DNA of 39,446 nt from Candidatus Tenebribacter davisii (GCA_030765535.1 JAVCCH010000090.1:1-39446); one strand, 5' to 3'. Counted from the first letter of the stretch, positions 28,770-36,989 are shown. The notes: generated by a model not told the origin, from the sequence alone. Made by a program: numbers and translations.

Positions 28770-29357
28770 ATGAATAAAAAAATTGAAAGATCACTGAATG
28801 AAACAGCACAAAATTTCACACAATTTGCCAAGGAAAAAAGAAATATCGAGGTAATTGAAGAGATTTCAGGTATTATTGCACAGGCATTTGGGAACGGGAG
28901 AAAAGTATTGATCTGCGGAAATGGTGGAAGCTCAACTGATGCAATGCATTTTGCTGAAGAATTAACCGGGAAATTCCGTGAAGAACGACGTGCCCTACCG
29001 GCAATTTCATTAACAGATCCTTCTCATATTACCTGCGTAGCAAATGATTATGGCTTTAATGAAGTTTTTGCAAGATCAGTGGATGCCTACGGCAAAAAAG
29101 GTGATATACTTATTGCGATCTCGACAAGCGGCAACTCACAAAATGTTATCAATGCTGTACAGAGAGCTGCTGAAAAAGATATGATAACTTTTGGTTTATT
29201 AGGGAAAGAGGGTGGAATTCTGAATAATAAATGTAATCTTCAGCTTGTAGTTCCTGGAAAGAACACAGACAGAATTCAGGAAATTCACATCACTGTTCTT
29301 CATATAATTATTGAAATAATAGAGAGAATTCTATTCCCGGAAAATTATTTGGGCTAA
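28770..29357 (+). CDS. gmhA: Sedoheptulose 7-phosphate isomerase (phosphoheptose isomerase)
   Basis: SIS-domain isomerase converting sedoheptulose-7-P to D-glycero-manno-heptose-7-P, the first step of ADP-heptose synthesis for the LPS inner core. With the ATG at 28770 the protein has 195 residues, matching E. coli GmhA (192), and begins MNKKIERSLNETAQNF like other family members. The longer in-frame reading from TTG at 28713 would add 19 non-conserved residues and overlap a probable -35 box, so I rejected it. Motifs: LICGNGGSSTDAMHFAEEL, LTGKF (active-site neighbourhood), AISLTDPSHITCVANDYGF and LIAISTSGNSQNV (phosphosugar-binding Ser/Thr loop), and a C-terminal EIHITVLHIIIE with the conserved His. 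First of four tightly spaced genes. Confidence 0.94.
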   Translation: MNKKIERSLNETAQNFTQFAKEKRNIEVIEEISGIIAQAFGNGRKVLICGNGGSSTDAMHFAEELTGKFREERRALPAISLTDPSHITCVANDYGFNEVFARSVDAYGKKGDILIAISTSGNSQNVINAVQRAAEKDMITFGLLGKEGGILNNKCNLQLVVPGKNTDRIQEIHITVLHIIIEIIERILFPENYLG

Positions 29358-29360
29358 TGT

Positions 29361-29798
29361 ATGAAACTATTAATTCAACGTGTAAAACACGCCAATGTAA
29401 AGGTGAATGGCAAAGATATCTCTAAAATTGGGAAAGGACTGCTTATTTTAATCGGAATTTCAAAAGAAGATAGTGGTGAAGAGATCGAATGGCTGGCAAA
29501 GAAAGCAGTTGAATTAAGAATATTTGAAGATGAACAGCGGAAAATGAACCTGTCACTAAGGGATATAGATGGAGAGATTATGTTGGTCTCCCAATTTACC
29601 CTGTATGGAAATTGCAATAAAGGACGCAGACCGGATTTCATGGGTGCTGCACAACCGGATAAAGCTGAGAAAATGTATCTTGAGTTTGCTGCAGAACTAA
29701 GAAAATATGACGTTATTTGCAAACTGGGTAAATTCGGTGAACACATGGAGATTACTTTATTAAATGATGGCCCGGTAACAATAATGCTGGAAAAATAA
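29361..29798 (+). CDS. dtd: D-aminoacyl-tRNA deacylase
   Basis: Removes D-amino acids (and glycine from tRNA-Ala) mischarged onto tRNA, in the cytoplasm. 145 residues, exact family size. Motifs: MKLLIQRVKHANVKVNG (1-17), LILIGI, MLVSQFTLYGNCNKGRRPDF (75-94, with the SQFTL active-site motif) and LLNDGPVTIML (about 133-143, the NxGPxT cross-subunit proofreading motif; Gly-Pro present). It lies three bases after the gmhA stop and overlaps the next start by one base (TAATG). Confidence 0.96.
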   Translation: MKLLIQRVKHANVKVNGKDISKIGKGLLILIGISKEDSGEEIEWLAKKAVELRIFEDEQRKMNLSLRDIDGEIMLVSQFTLYGNCNKGRRPDFMGAAQPDKAEKMYLEFAAELRKYDVICKLGKFGEHMEITLLNDGPVTIMLEK

Positions 29799-30379
29799 TG
29801 AAGAATATCATATTTGATCTTGGTAAAGTATTAGTTGAATACAATTTTGATATTCTCTTTAAAGAGTTGGATGCTTATCCAACAAAAGAGATGAGATTAG
29901 AAACAATCGCTACTGTCAGGGAATTTGATTCCGGGAATATATCAAGATACGAATTTTATAAAAGATTAAAAGAAATATATAATTTTAAACATTCAGCAGC
30001 AAGTTTTGAAAAATTGTGGTGTAGTGTGTTTACAGGACTTACTTCACTTGTAGATTATGCCCGGGAATTAAAAAATGATTATGATGTATTTATTTTATCT
30101 AATACTGATGAAATTCATTTTCCCAGTATCTGGCATAACTTTCCAGAATTACATTTTTTTGAAGATAATCTGATGTTGTCATATAAACTAGCTTCTGTTA
30201 AACCTCAAAAGGAGATCTATGAACGGGCATTGAAACTTTTTGATCTTAATCCTGAGGATTGTTTATTAATTGATGATAAATTCGAAAACCTTCATGGCGC
30301 AGAACAAATTGGGATTACCGGGATATTATATACAGATGCTGAAGAAACAAAAATAAAAATTAAAAAAATGCTTAATTAA
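29798..30379 (+). CDS. HAD-superfamily hydrolase, subfamily IA (YihX-like)
   Basis: 193-residue haloacid-dehalogenase-type phosphatase. Motif I IIFDLGKVLVEYN carries nucleophile Asp7 and, as in YihX relatives, Gly in place of the second Asp. Motif II is VFILSNTDEIHF (about 100-111). Motif III is SVKPQKEIYERAL (Lys about 133-134). Motif IV is CLLIDDKFENLHGAEQIG (about 148-165, Asp-Asp). The helical cap between motifs I and II is of C1 type. The substrate is a small phosphate ester; with gmhA one operon position away, a role as the heptose bisphosphate phosphatase step is tempting, but GmhB is a different HAD branch, so this is speculation. Confidence 0.9.
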   Translation: MKNIIFDLGKVLVEYNFDILFKELDAYPTKEMRLETIATVREFDSGNISRYEFYKRLKEIYNFKHSAASFEKLWCSVFTGLTSLVDYARELKNDYDVFILSNTDEIHFPSIWHNFPELHFFEDNLMLSYKLASVKPQKEIYERALKLFDLNPEDCLLIDDKFENLHGAEQIGITGILYTDAEETKIKIKKMLN

Positions 30380-30401
30380 TATATGGAGGAAAATATAAAA
30401 A

Positions 30402-31043
30402 ATGCTGAATTATAAGAAAACGATAATAATAAGTATAAAAGAACAAAAATTAATGCTAATTGAGGATAATTACAAAATTGCGGAATATCCAATTTCATCT
30501 TCAAAATTTGGTTTGGGAAATAAAACTGGAAGTAATATGACGCCACTTGGATATCATAAGATCAATGAGAAACTTGGTGATCATGCTCATATAAATTCTA
30601 TTTATAAAAATGGCAAATTTACTGATAAAATTGCCACCGTTAATGGCAAATATAATGAGAAAGAGTCTGTTATCACTACCCGTATAATTAAGCTTGAAGG
30701 GTTGGAGAATAATATCAATAAAGGTGGTGAGGTCGATTCCCTGAAAAGAGAGATCTGGATTCACGGAACACCATTTGAAAATAAGATCGGAACTCCTGCT
30801 TCCCATGGCTGCATCAGAATGAAAAATGAAGATATTATTTTACTTTATAATTCAATAGAAATTAATACTTATTTAAATATTGTTATACAGGATTTAACCA
30901 AATTTAATACAAAAAATAGTTTATATACCAAAAGGGATCATGGTTTCAGACTGCAAGACAGGAGGAAGAAAGGAGTTCTTGATTCCACACTTTGGAAGTT
31001 CAATAATGTTGAACGCAGAAAGAAAAGTGAAAGAAGAAAGTAA
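30402..31043 (+). CDS. L,D-transpeptidase (YkuD domain) without signal peptide
   Basis: 213 residues. The YkuD catalytic signature is complete: IWIHGTPFENKIGTPASHGC then IRM, with His121 and nucleophile Cys137; KTGSNMTPLGYHKI (41-54) is the typical substrate-loop start. YkuD enzymes cross-link peptidoglycan 3-3 or attach lipoproteins, in the periplasm. Here the N-terminus (MLNYKKTIIISIKEQKLMLI) is the first beta strand of the domain, not a signal peptide, and no upstream start adds one, so the export route is unclear. The C-terminal 35 residues are strongly basic with three Arg-Arg-Lys clusters. GGAGG lies 12 nt before the ATG. Last gene of the gmhA operon, followed by a terminator. Confidence 0.88.
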   Translation: MLNYKKTIIISIKEQKLMLIEDNYKIAEYPISSSKFGLGNKTGSNMTPLGYHKINEKLGDHAHINSIYKNGKFTDKIATVNGKYNEKESVITTRIIKLEGLENNINKGGEVDSLKREIWIHGTPFENKIGTPASHGCIRMKNEDIILLYNSIEINTYLNIVIQDLTKFNTKNSLYTKRDHGFRLQDRRKKGVLDSTLWKFNNVERRKKSERRK

Positions 31044-31066
31044 TTCTCAATTATCCATATTATATT

Positions 31067-31098
31067 AAAGAGCCATAAATCATATATGGCTCTTTTTC
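31067..31098 (+). terminator. Intrinsic terminator of the gmhA operon
   Basis: AAAGAGCCATA (31067-31077) pairs perfectly with TATGGCTCTTT (31085-31095), loop of 7, followed by further T residues. It lies 24 bases after the transpeptidase stop. Confidence 0.92.
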
Positions 31099-31196
31099 AT
31101 TGACTTGTAACAACAAGTATTAGTAAATAAGAAACTTGAGAATGATTACTATGAGATCGTATGGAAAAGTAGAGATAACTCTAACAAATCAGTAAC

Positions 31197-31217
31197 AAGC
31201 GATCTGGCAGATCGCTT
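31197..31217. repeat. Perfect 9-bp palindrome with GGC spacer
   Basis: AAGCGATCT (31197-31205) and AGATCGCTT (31209-31217) flank GGC. There is no T run, so it is not a terminator; it lies about 50 bases upstream of the promoter-like TTGACA of the next gene and could be an operator or a small repeat element. This and the terminator are the main contents of the 310-base gap 31044-31353. Confidence 0.6.
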
Positions 31218-31265
31218 TATCGGGGGCTTTTTATCTCTTAAATAATCACTTTTTCAACATTATAT

Positions 31266-31295
31266 TTGACACGAAATATTTATTTAAAAGATTTC
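31266..31295 (+). promoter_or_regulatory. Putative promoter for the 31354 T9SS cargo gene
   Basis: TTGACA at 31266-31271 and, 18 nt later, GATTTC (31290-31295), the same pairing as at acsA. It lies 88 nt before the start codon, whose RBS AAGGAGAT is strong. Confidence 0.4.
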
Positions 31296-31353
31296 GCACT
31301 AGGAACGAATAATGCAGAGAAAAAAGATAATAATCTAAAAAAAGGAGATCAAA

Positions 31354-33303
31354 ATGAGAAAGTTATTATTAGTTTTTTTAACAATTCTGATCGCATCAAT
31401 GCTTATTGCTGCTCCAGCAGTCAATAGGGCTACATTAAGTGAGATCAGAGACAACAGAGAATTTGATTGGGCAGATCAAAATTCAGGTTTTCCAAATGCT
31501 TCAACAGGCATCAACTCCATGATTGCTGTAGATACAAACATTGTATGGGCAGCAGGTTATGATGGAAGCGGTAGTACTATACCGTATCAAATAGTTACAC
31601 ATACTACTGATGGTGGTACTAACTGGACTGCTACACAGATCGACACAGCTCCAACAGATGGTGATGTTGCCATGATCATGGCAATTGATGCGAACAAAGC
31701 ATGGGTTCCAATTCACACAGGAACACCTCAAGGGATCTATTATACGGAAGATGGTGGTGCGAACTGGGTACACCAGGAATCTGCAACTTTTAATTATGTT
31801 AATCCTCAAAGTCAACTTGTGTCTTTTCCAAATGTGGTTCATTTTTTCAATGAAAACGATGGTTTTGCACAAGGTGATCCGGTGGAGGGATATTTTGAAT
31901 TGTATACAACTAATAATGGTGGAACAATTTGGACTAGGGTAGCAGAAGCTAATATTCCTGCTCCATTAACTGAAGAATGGGGAATAGTTGGATATTATGA
32001 TGCTGTTGGAGATAATATCTGGTTTGGTACTCAAAAAGGTCGTGTTTTTTATTCAAATGATAAAGGATTAACTTGGGGAGTTGCGCAAACACCACTTGGT
32101 ACAAACGATATGTATACAGATGTTACATTTAAAGATGCATTGCATGGACTTGCCCAGGATAAGAGTGCATCTTCTACTGGAACTGTTTGTGAAACAAGTA
32201 ATGGTGGTGTAACATGGCAGGCTGTAACTCATACAGGAACATGTTATACAAATGATATGGATTATGTCCCGGGAACTGAAAATACTTATGTATCTACAGG
32301 TGCTGCTACTGGAATCTCCGGTGCATCCTTTAGTTATGATGGTGGACACAACTGGATCACATTTGATGAAACTGATGCAGTGCAGTTCCTTGCTACTTCT
32401 TGGATCAATGTAACAACTGGATGGGCAGGATGTTTCAATGATCAGAATAATCCTGGCCTGTTTGGTGTTTATGCTTATACCGGTGACCTAACTCCGCAGC
32501 CGATGGGAACAATTAGTGGCGTTGTATCTGATCTGGATACAGGTACTTTATTAGTTAATGCTATAATTACTTTAGGAACAAATACAACAACGACAGATTT
32601 TGATGGTGAATTTGAAATGCTGGTTGATGTTGGTACTTTCGATTTTACGTGTGAATTACTGGGGTTTGATACTTACAGTGAAGATGATGTAGTGATTGAA
32701 GAAAATCAAATTACATCAATTGATATAGCTTTGCAAAATCAATATGTTCCTCCTACAAACCTTAGCTGTTCTGTTACAGGAGAAAATGTTTTTATCGAAT
32801 GGTCAGCTCCGGAAACAGAAGCAGATGTTACTAATTATAATATCTACCGTAATGCAGAAATTCTTTATACTGTAAGTGGCTCAACAACAGTGACAATAGA
32901 TGAGGGAGTTTCATCAGGAACATATACATATAACATTAGTGCAATATATTATGATGTTTATGAATCTGAACTTACAGATGATTTTGTAGTAGAAGTAGTG
33001 GATGCTGGTAATATCTTACCAGTAAATGGAACAAAACTTATTGGAAATATTCCTAATCCATTCAATCCTACAACTGCTATCAGTTTCTCACTTGATAAAG
33101 CAGGATTTGTAAATATTGATATCTATAACGTTAAAGGTGAAAAAGTACGTACTTTAGTAAATGAGAACTTGGAAGCTTCTACACATAACGTTATTTGGGA
33201 TGGAGAAGACGATCAGGGAAAAACAATTTCAAGTGGTATTTACTTCTATAAGATGAGAACAGGATCATTTACTGCAACTAAAAAAATGATTTTGATGAAA
33301 TAA
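31354..33303 (+). CDS. Secreted T9SS cargo with BNR/YCF48-like propeller
   Basis: 649-residue exported protein. Signal peptide 1-20 (ends IAA). Residues about 30-380 hold at least six BNR/sortilin-type Asp-box repeats (TTDGGTNW, TEDGGANW, TTNNGGTIW, SNDKGLTW, TSNGGVTW, SYDGGHNW), implying a beta propeller like those of YCF48-type or secreted glycan-binding proteins. About 387-462 form a carboxypeptidase-regulatory-like module (GTISGVVSDLDTGTLLVNAI), then an FnIII-like stretch (about 468-550), and finally a T9SS/FlgD-Ig-like tail (NIPNPFNPTTAISFSL, VIWDGED, SSGIYFYKM, ending KKMILMK). Probably displayed on the cell surface or released. No catalytic triad seen. Convergent with a related cargo gene. 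Confidence 0.87.
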   Translation: MRKLLLVFLTILIASMLIAAPAVNRATLSEIRDNREFDWADQNSGFPNASTGINSMIAVDTNIVWAAGYDGSGSTIPYQIVTHTTDGGTNWTATQIDTAPTDGDVAMIMAIDANKAWVPIHTGTPQGIYYTEDGGANWVHQESATFNYVNPQSQLVSFPNVVHFFNENDGFAQGDPVEGYFELYTTNNGGTIWTRVAEANIPAPLTEEWGIVGYYDAVGDNIWFGTQKGRVFYSNDKGLTWGVAQTPLGTNDMYTDVTFKDALHGLAQDKSASSTGTVCETSNGGVTWQAVTHTGTCYTNDMDYVPGTENTYVSTGAATGISGASFSYDGGHNWITFDETDAVQFLATSWINVTTGWAGCFNDQNNPGLFGVYAYTGDLTPQPMGTISGVVSDLDTGTLLVNAIITLGTNTTTTDFDGEFEMLVDVGTFDFTCELLGFDTYSEDDVVIEENQITSIDIALQNQYVPPTNLSCSVTGENVFIEWSAPETEADVTNYNIYRNAEILYTVSGSTTVTIDEGVSSGTYTYNISAIYYDVYESELTDDFVVEVVDAGNILPVNGTKLIGNIPNPFNPTTAISFSLDKAGFVNIDIYNVKGEKVRTLVNENLEASTHNVIWDGEDDQGKTISSGIYFYKMRTGSFTATKKMILMK

Positions 33304-33362
33304 TCAGAAAATTCTTCGGAATGTTCTTTTGACCTTCCGAATGGTTTCACACTTAAGCATAA

Positions 33363-33392
33363 TAAAAGCCCTGACAGAAGTCAGGGCTTTTA
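33363..33392. terminator. Bidirectional terminator between convergent T9SS cargo genes
   Basis: TAAAAGCCCTGAC (33363-33375) pairs perfectly with GTCAGGGCTTTTA (33380-33392) over AGAA. A/T-rich arm ends serve both directions. A weaker 7-bp hairpin (TTCGGAA 33315-33321 with TTCCGAA 33335-33341) precedes it just after the + strand stop. Confidence 0.93.
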
Positions 33393-33417
33393 TCTATCTC
33401 AAAAGCTGAGCTTTAAG

Positions 33418-35376
33418 TTACTTCATCAAAATCATTTTTCTGGAAGATGAGTAGCTTCCAGATCTCATTTTGTATAAATATACTCCGCTCGAAACAGGTT
33501 TGTTAGAAATATCTGTTCCATCCCAAATCACTGAATATTCACCAGTTTCTTTGTTCTCATTAACAAGCATTTTTATCAACTGTCCTTTAAGATTATATAC
33601 TTGAATTGTAACATTACTGATTTCCTTAATTGTATAAAAGATATTTGTAACCGGATTGAATGGATTTGGATAGTTACTTCCCAGTTCATTATGTGCAATA
33701 ATAACATCTTCAGTGCTAACAATTGGTTCTAAAATAAAATCAACTCCTGAAATTATATTGCCGGACGTTACGACAATAGGTGGTGTGGTTTGAGGTGTAT
33801 AATCTTCCAAACTAGCTGTTACATCGTAAGTACCTGGTGCAAGTGTAATGATATAATCTCCATTTGTATCCGGATTTACAATCACTCCACCTGTTTCTAC
33901 TTCAACCTCTGTGACAATACCACTTCCACCGTTTAAAGTTACATTTCCTTCGATCGTACCGTTCAAAATCGAAGCTCCCAATGTTCCATCCAAGTTAATA
34001 TTTTGTGCATAAATGTCTTTCCCACCATTTCTGCTATCTTCCCAGGATGCAACGAACATACCATTTGAGAGTTGGCTTACAACATTATGTACTTTTTCAG
34101 ATTCTACAGAACACATTGTGATCTGCTCTTCTGTCCAGGCATAATTTCCATCCTGATCAATCTTTGCAGCAACTACGTGAGCATCAACAGCATTCGTATA
34201 ATCTTCCAGAAACAACATTAAATCTTCGTTTGCTTTTCTAAGCCCTACCATCTGGATATAGTCAGAAGAGATACTTATAAGATTGTTGCCATTATCACCC
34301 CAAAGTAAATTTCCTGTAACATCAACTTTTTGTCCGGTAATACCATGGTTATTCTGATTGCCATCGGTTTGTCCCCAGTAGGTTATCAGTTCATTTGTAT
34401 CTTCATAATAAACCGATTCCGGATAAAAACTCTGTCGATCCATTTCGGTGGTTAGCTGAACACCATTTGCAGTAAAGGCAACTGTACCATCCGCATTTAC
34501 ATGTTGAGCAAAAGGATATGAGATCGTACCACCACCCCGACTATCGTGCCAGGAAATAAAACATCCATTGTTTCCATCAGTGATTATATTGAAAACCTGT
34601 GTCCATGCTGTTATTCCACCTGCATTGGAAACGACAGTATCGTTTGCCCAAACTGCATCCCCATCATTATCAAATTTCTGTATGTAACAATAACGAGTTG
34701 GTGCCCAGGCAGGACCAGAATCATGGAAAAACTTTAATAAAATGTGGTCATTCTCTACTGCAAAAGGTTGCGGCCAGGAATACCTATCAGCGCAACTCAA
34801 TGTAATACCGTTCGGTCCCCAAACTAATGTTCCATTTCCAGCGATTCTCTGCATGATGATCGCATCATCTGACTGCCAGGTGATAACTGCAACTCCATCT
34901 GATGTTACACAAACTTTTGGTGCTACATCAAAGGCAGTAGAATTTGAAAGTTCAATCCCATCATTTCCCCAAATGAACGTACCATCAGACAAAATTTTAT
35001 AAACGTAAATATTGTTATTCCCACCATTGCGGATGTCCTGAAAAACCAAGATCGCATGGTTATCATCATCGACGGTCATATCCCAATCCGTAAGCCAGGT
35101 CATGGCGGTATTATCACTTACAAGAATCCCATTATGTTCCCACAATTCATTGCCTTGAGAATCTAACCTTTGTAGTCGTACATCGTAATTACCGGAGTCG
35201 TTGGAAAAATATCCAATGTAAGTATCACCAGTAATACTTGTAACAACCTTTGGAATTGCCTGTTCACCGCTCAGATCACAGATTGCATTGTTAGTTGCCG
35301 GATTTTCACTCCACTGAGCATAAATAAGGGTTGAAAAACATAAAATTAAAAATAGTATAAATAATTGTCTCTTCAT
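33418..35376 (-). CDS. Secreted T9SS cargo with repeated propeller-like N-terminus
   Basis: 652 residues from the ATG at 35376, chosen because GGAGGT lies just before it and the signal peptide MKRQLFILFLILCFSTLIYA starts there; an upstream in-frame ATG at 35400 would add eight residues before the signal peptide. Residues about 20-470 contain repeats built around W-G-x-(D/N)-G-(I/N)-x-L (such as FIWGNDGIELSNST, LVWGPNGITLSC, LLWGDNGNNLIS) with SWxDxRxGG and FQDIRNGG turns, a propeller-like surface domain. About 478-560 is a carboxypeptidase-regulatory-like module (GTIEGNVTLNGGSG), and the last 85 residues a T9SS tail (NYPNPFNPVTNIFYTI, VIWDGTD, SSGVYLYKM, ending RKMILMK). The tail closely resembles that of the convergent 31354 gene. 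No enzyme motif. Confidence 0.87.
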   Translation of the reverse strand: MKRQLFILFLILCFSTLIYAQWSENPATNNAICDLSGEQAIPKVVTSITGDTYIGYFSNDSGNYDVRLQRLDSQGNELWEHNGILVSDNTAMTWLTDWDMTVDDDNHAILVFQDIRNGGNNNIYVYKILSDGTFIWGNDGIELSNSTAFDVAPKVCVTSDGVAVITWQSDDAIIMQRIAGNGTLVWGPNGITLSCADRYSWPQPFAVENDHILLKFFHDSGPAWAPTRYCYIQKFDNDGDAVWANDTVVSNAGGITAWTQVFNIITDGNNGCFISWHDSRGGGTISYPFAQHVNADGTVAFTANGVQLTTEMDRQSFYPESVYYEDTNELITYWGQTDGNQNNHGITGQKVDVTGNLLWGDNGNNLISISSDYIQMVGLRKANEDLMLFLEDYTNAVDAHVVAAKIDQDGNYAWTEEQITMCSVESEKVHNVVSQLSNGMFVASWEDSRNGGKDIYAQNINLDGTLGASILNGTIEGNVTLNGGSGIVTEVEVETGGVIVNPDTNGDYIITLAPGTYDVTASLEDYTPQTTPPIVVTSGNIISGVDFILEPIVSTEDVIIAHNELGSNYPNPFNPVTNIFYTIKEISNVTIQVYNLKGQLIKMLVNENKETGEYSVIWDGTDISNKPVSSGVYLYKMRSGSYSSSRKMILMK

Positions 35377-35415
35377 ATTACCTCCAATAGGCCATTGCAT
35401 TTACAACTCGAAGTA

Positions 35416-35438
35416 AAAAGTTTGATACTGTTTGTCAA
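35416..35438 (-). promoter_or_regulatory. Putative promoter for the 33418-35376 gene
   Basis: Minus-strand TTGACA (35438-35433), 62 nt before the chosen ATG, with a 17-nt spacer (35432-35416) leading to TACTTC and then GAG. Only the -35 is strong. It sits 14 bases from the tRNA remnant, on the chromosomal side. Confidence 0.4.
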
Positions 35439-35451
35439 TATGAAATAATAA

Positions 35452-35479
35452 TGGTCGGGATGAGAAGATTTGAACTTCT
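35452..35479 (-). other. tRNA 3'-end remnant (tRNA-Pro-like), probable attachment site
   Basis: On the minus strand these 28 bases read as a T stem-loop (AGAAG, loop TTCAAAT, CTTCT), a 7-nt acceptor strand CATCCCG, discriminator A and CCA. All parts of a tRNA 3' end are in register, but no matching 5' CGGGATG, D arm or anticodon arm follows upstream, so it is a fragment, not a gene. CATCCCGACCA is the usual 3' end of bacterial tRNA-Pro (5' partner CGGGATG). Located 227 bases from a tyrosine integrase, it is best explained as the displaced tRNA end left at the chromosomal side of an integrated element. Weaker resemblance to an anticodon-stem strand (TCAAG) just upstream is not relied on. Confidence 0.8.
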
Positions 35480-35618
35480 AATATTCTTGACACTTTCAGT
35501 TTAATTATATTTAGTGTGATGTAGTTGTTAATAGTTTTAGAGATACCTATAAACAAGGGAGCTATGAGCATGAAGTATTCAGTTAAGTTTGATTTAATAA
35601 GATTTTCTTTGATGGGAG

Positions 35619-35683
35619 TTCACAACAATGTTGTGATTATTTCACAACAATTCAATACATTTCACAACAATTTTCACAACAAT
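35619..35683 (+). repeat. Four direct repeats TTCACAACAAT before the integrase
   Basis: Exact copies of the 11-mer at 35619-35629, 35641-35651, 35661-35671 and 35673-35683 (start-to-start 22, 20 and 12). A reversed half-site makes a palindrome CACAACA-A-TGTTGTG at 35621-35635. The array ends 23 bases before the integrase ATG. Likely roles: arm-type binding sites for the integrase, or an operator controlling its expression. The rest of the 330-base gap 35377-35706 holds the tRNA remnant, a TTGACA at 35487-35492 and the RBS AAGGAG (35695-35700). Confidence 0.85.
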
Positions 35684-35706
35684 TTTACGTGTAGAAGGAG
35701 ATAATT

Positions 35707-36801
35707 ATGTATGAAAAATTATTAAAAGAAATCAGGAAATTCAACCAGAAAAGTATTTTCAAGATTAAGTATAGGAAGTTAAAAGAGAAGTACACATTAT
35801 TCTTAGAATTACAAAGAGACGGAAACAGAAAGACCATTAATATTGAAAACTGCTTTGTTAAAGGTTTAACATCATCGTATATTAATGATAAGAGGATGGT
35901 TCATAAGGCATCACAAGAACAACAAGTATACGATAAGCAGTATGAATTTAAAAAGGATACATTCTTAAGAGATATTAAAATAAAAAGTAGTAACGTGGTT
36001 ACATTCTTTGAATCTATAAAAGAATCTAAAAAAAGTAAAGCTACAAGAAGATCTTGGAACAATACCATTAATTACTTCAAAGAATTTACTAAAGGGAAAT
36101 TAACTTTTAAAGAAATTAATCTTGAATTCAGTGAAAAGTTTAGAAGATATTTATTAACTCAAGTCTCAGAGAATTCAACAGCAACCTATTTCTCAGTGTT
36201 TAAAGCAATGCTCAATCATGCAGTAAAGCATAATATTCTTGTAAAAAATCCAGCAAAGTTTGTTTTGAATCCAAAGAAAAGAGTTGAGAGGGAGTTCTTG
36301 CTGCTTGATGAGATAAAATTATTAGCATCAACAGATAGTTATCGTCCTCAAACTACTAACGCATTTTTATTTAGTTGTTTCACTGGTTTAAGGATATCAG
36401 ATATTAGAAATTTAACATGGAGCAATATCACTAAGGATTCATTAGAATATACTCAGCAGAAAACAGGGATTTCTCAAAAAATGAAAATTAATGAAAGTGC
36501 ACTCGGAATATTGAAAGAGCAAAAAGCGAGTACAAAAGGTAAAAGAGTTTTTGAAGTCCCAAGATCAGATTCCAATAGCAATAAGCATTTAAAGAAATGG
36601 GTAAATCGAGCTGGTATAAAGAAACATATAACCTTTCATTGCAGCAGGCACACGTTTGCTACGTTATGTTTAACTTATGATGTAGATTTGTATACTGTAA
36701 GTAAGTTACTTGGACATACAGACATTAAGAACACTCAAATATATGCTAAATTGATTGATAAGAAGAAAGACCAAGCAATAGATAAATTACCTGTATTATA
36801 A
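35707..36801 (+). CDS. Tyrosine recombinase / integrase (Bacteroidetes type)
   Basis: 364-residue site-specific recombinase. Three-part layout: an N-terminal arm-DNA-binding domain of the Arm-DNA-bind_5 kind (about 15-55; IFKIKYRKLKEKYTLFLELQ then RDGNRK), a SAM-like core-binding domain (about 95-185), and the catalytic domain (about 195-355). The active-site set is complete: Arg229 in TGLRISD, Lys252 in TQQKTG, His311 and Arg314 in HCSRHTFATL, His337 in LLGHTDI and nucleophile Tyr346 in TQIYAKL. It reads away from the tRNA remnant, with a strong RBS. It probably integrates the element into a tRNA-Pro gene. No excisionase (small winged-helix) gene is visible next to it. Confidence 0.95.
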   Translation: MYEKLLKEIRKFNQKSIFKIKYRKLKEKYTLFLELQRDGNRKTINIENCFVKGLTSSYINDKRMVHKASQEQQVYDKQYEFKKDTFLRDIKIKSSNVVTFFESIKESKKSKATRRSWNNTINYFKEFTKGKLTFKEINLEFSEKFRRYLLTQVSENSTATYFSVFKAMLNHAVKHNILVKNPAKFVLNPKKRVEREFLLLDEIKLLASTDSYRPQTTNAFLFSCFTGLRISDIRNLTWSNITKDSLEYTQQKTGISQKMKINESALGILKEQKASTKGKRVFEVPRSDSNSNKHLKKWVNRAGIKKHITFHCSRHTFATLCLTYDVDLYTVSKLLGHTDIKNTQIYAKLIDKKKDQAIDKLPVL

Positions 36802-36989
36802 ACGTTTTCTTGTAAGTGATTAGCATAGTAAATATTTAATTGATTTTAGCAAAATGGTATTTTTCGTTCATTAAATGATTCGAAAATTAAATTTACATTG
36901 TATTTTAACCAGAGAAGTGTTGTCTTTCAATAATTTACTGCTAAAGAGTATAAATAATTAACTTTTACGATTTGGCATATTTTAATAGT

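Noticed and set aside
35377-35400. Upstream ATG for the minus-strand T9SS cargo gene, adding eight residues
   Set aside because: It would place residues before a clean signal peptide and bury the good GGAGGT RBS inside the gene.
35452-35540. A complete tRNA gene at this place
   Set aside because: Upstream of the T arm there is no anticodon arm, D arm or 5' strand CGGGATG that could pair with CATCCCG.
35619-35683. CRISPR array for the TTCACAACAAT repeats
   Set aside because: Repeats are only 11 bp and the spacers 11, 9 and 1 bases; no cas genes are near. They fit protein-binding sites.
36861-36886. Terminator after the integrase (TTTTCG / CGAAAA, 14-nt loop)
   Set aside because: The stem is only 6 bp, mostly A/T, and lacks a real T run; not better than chance in this composition.
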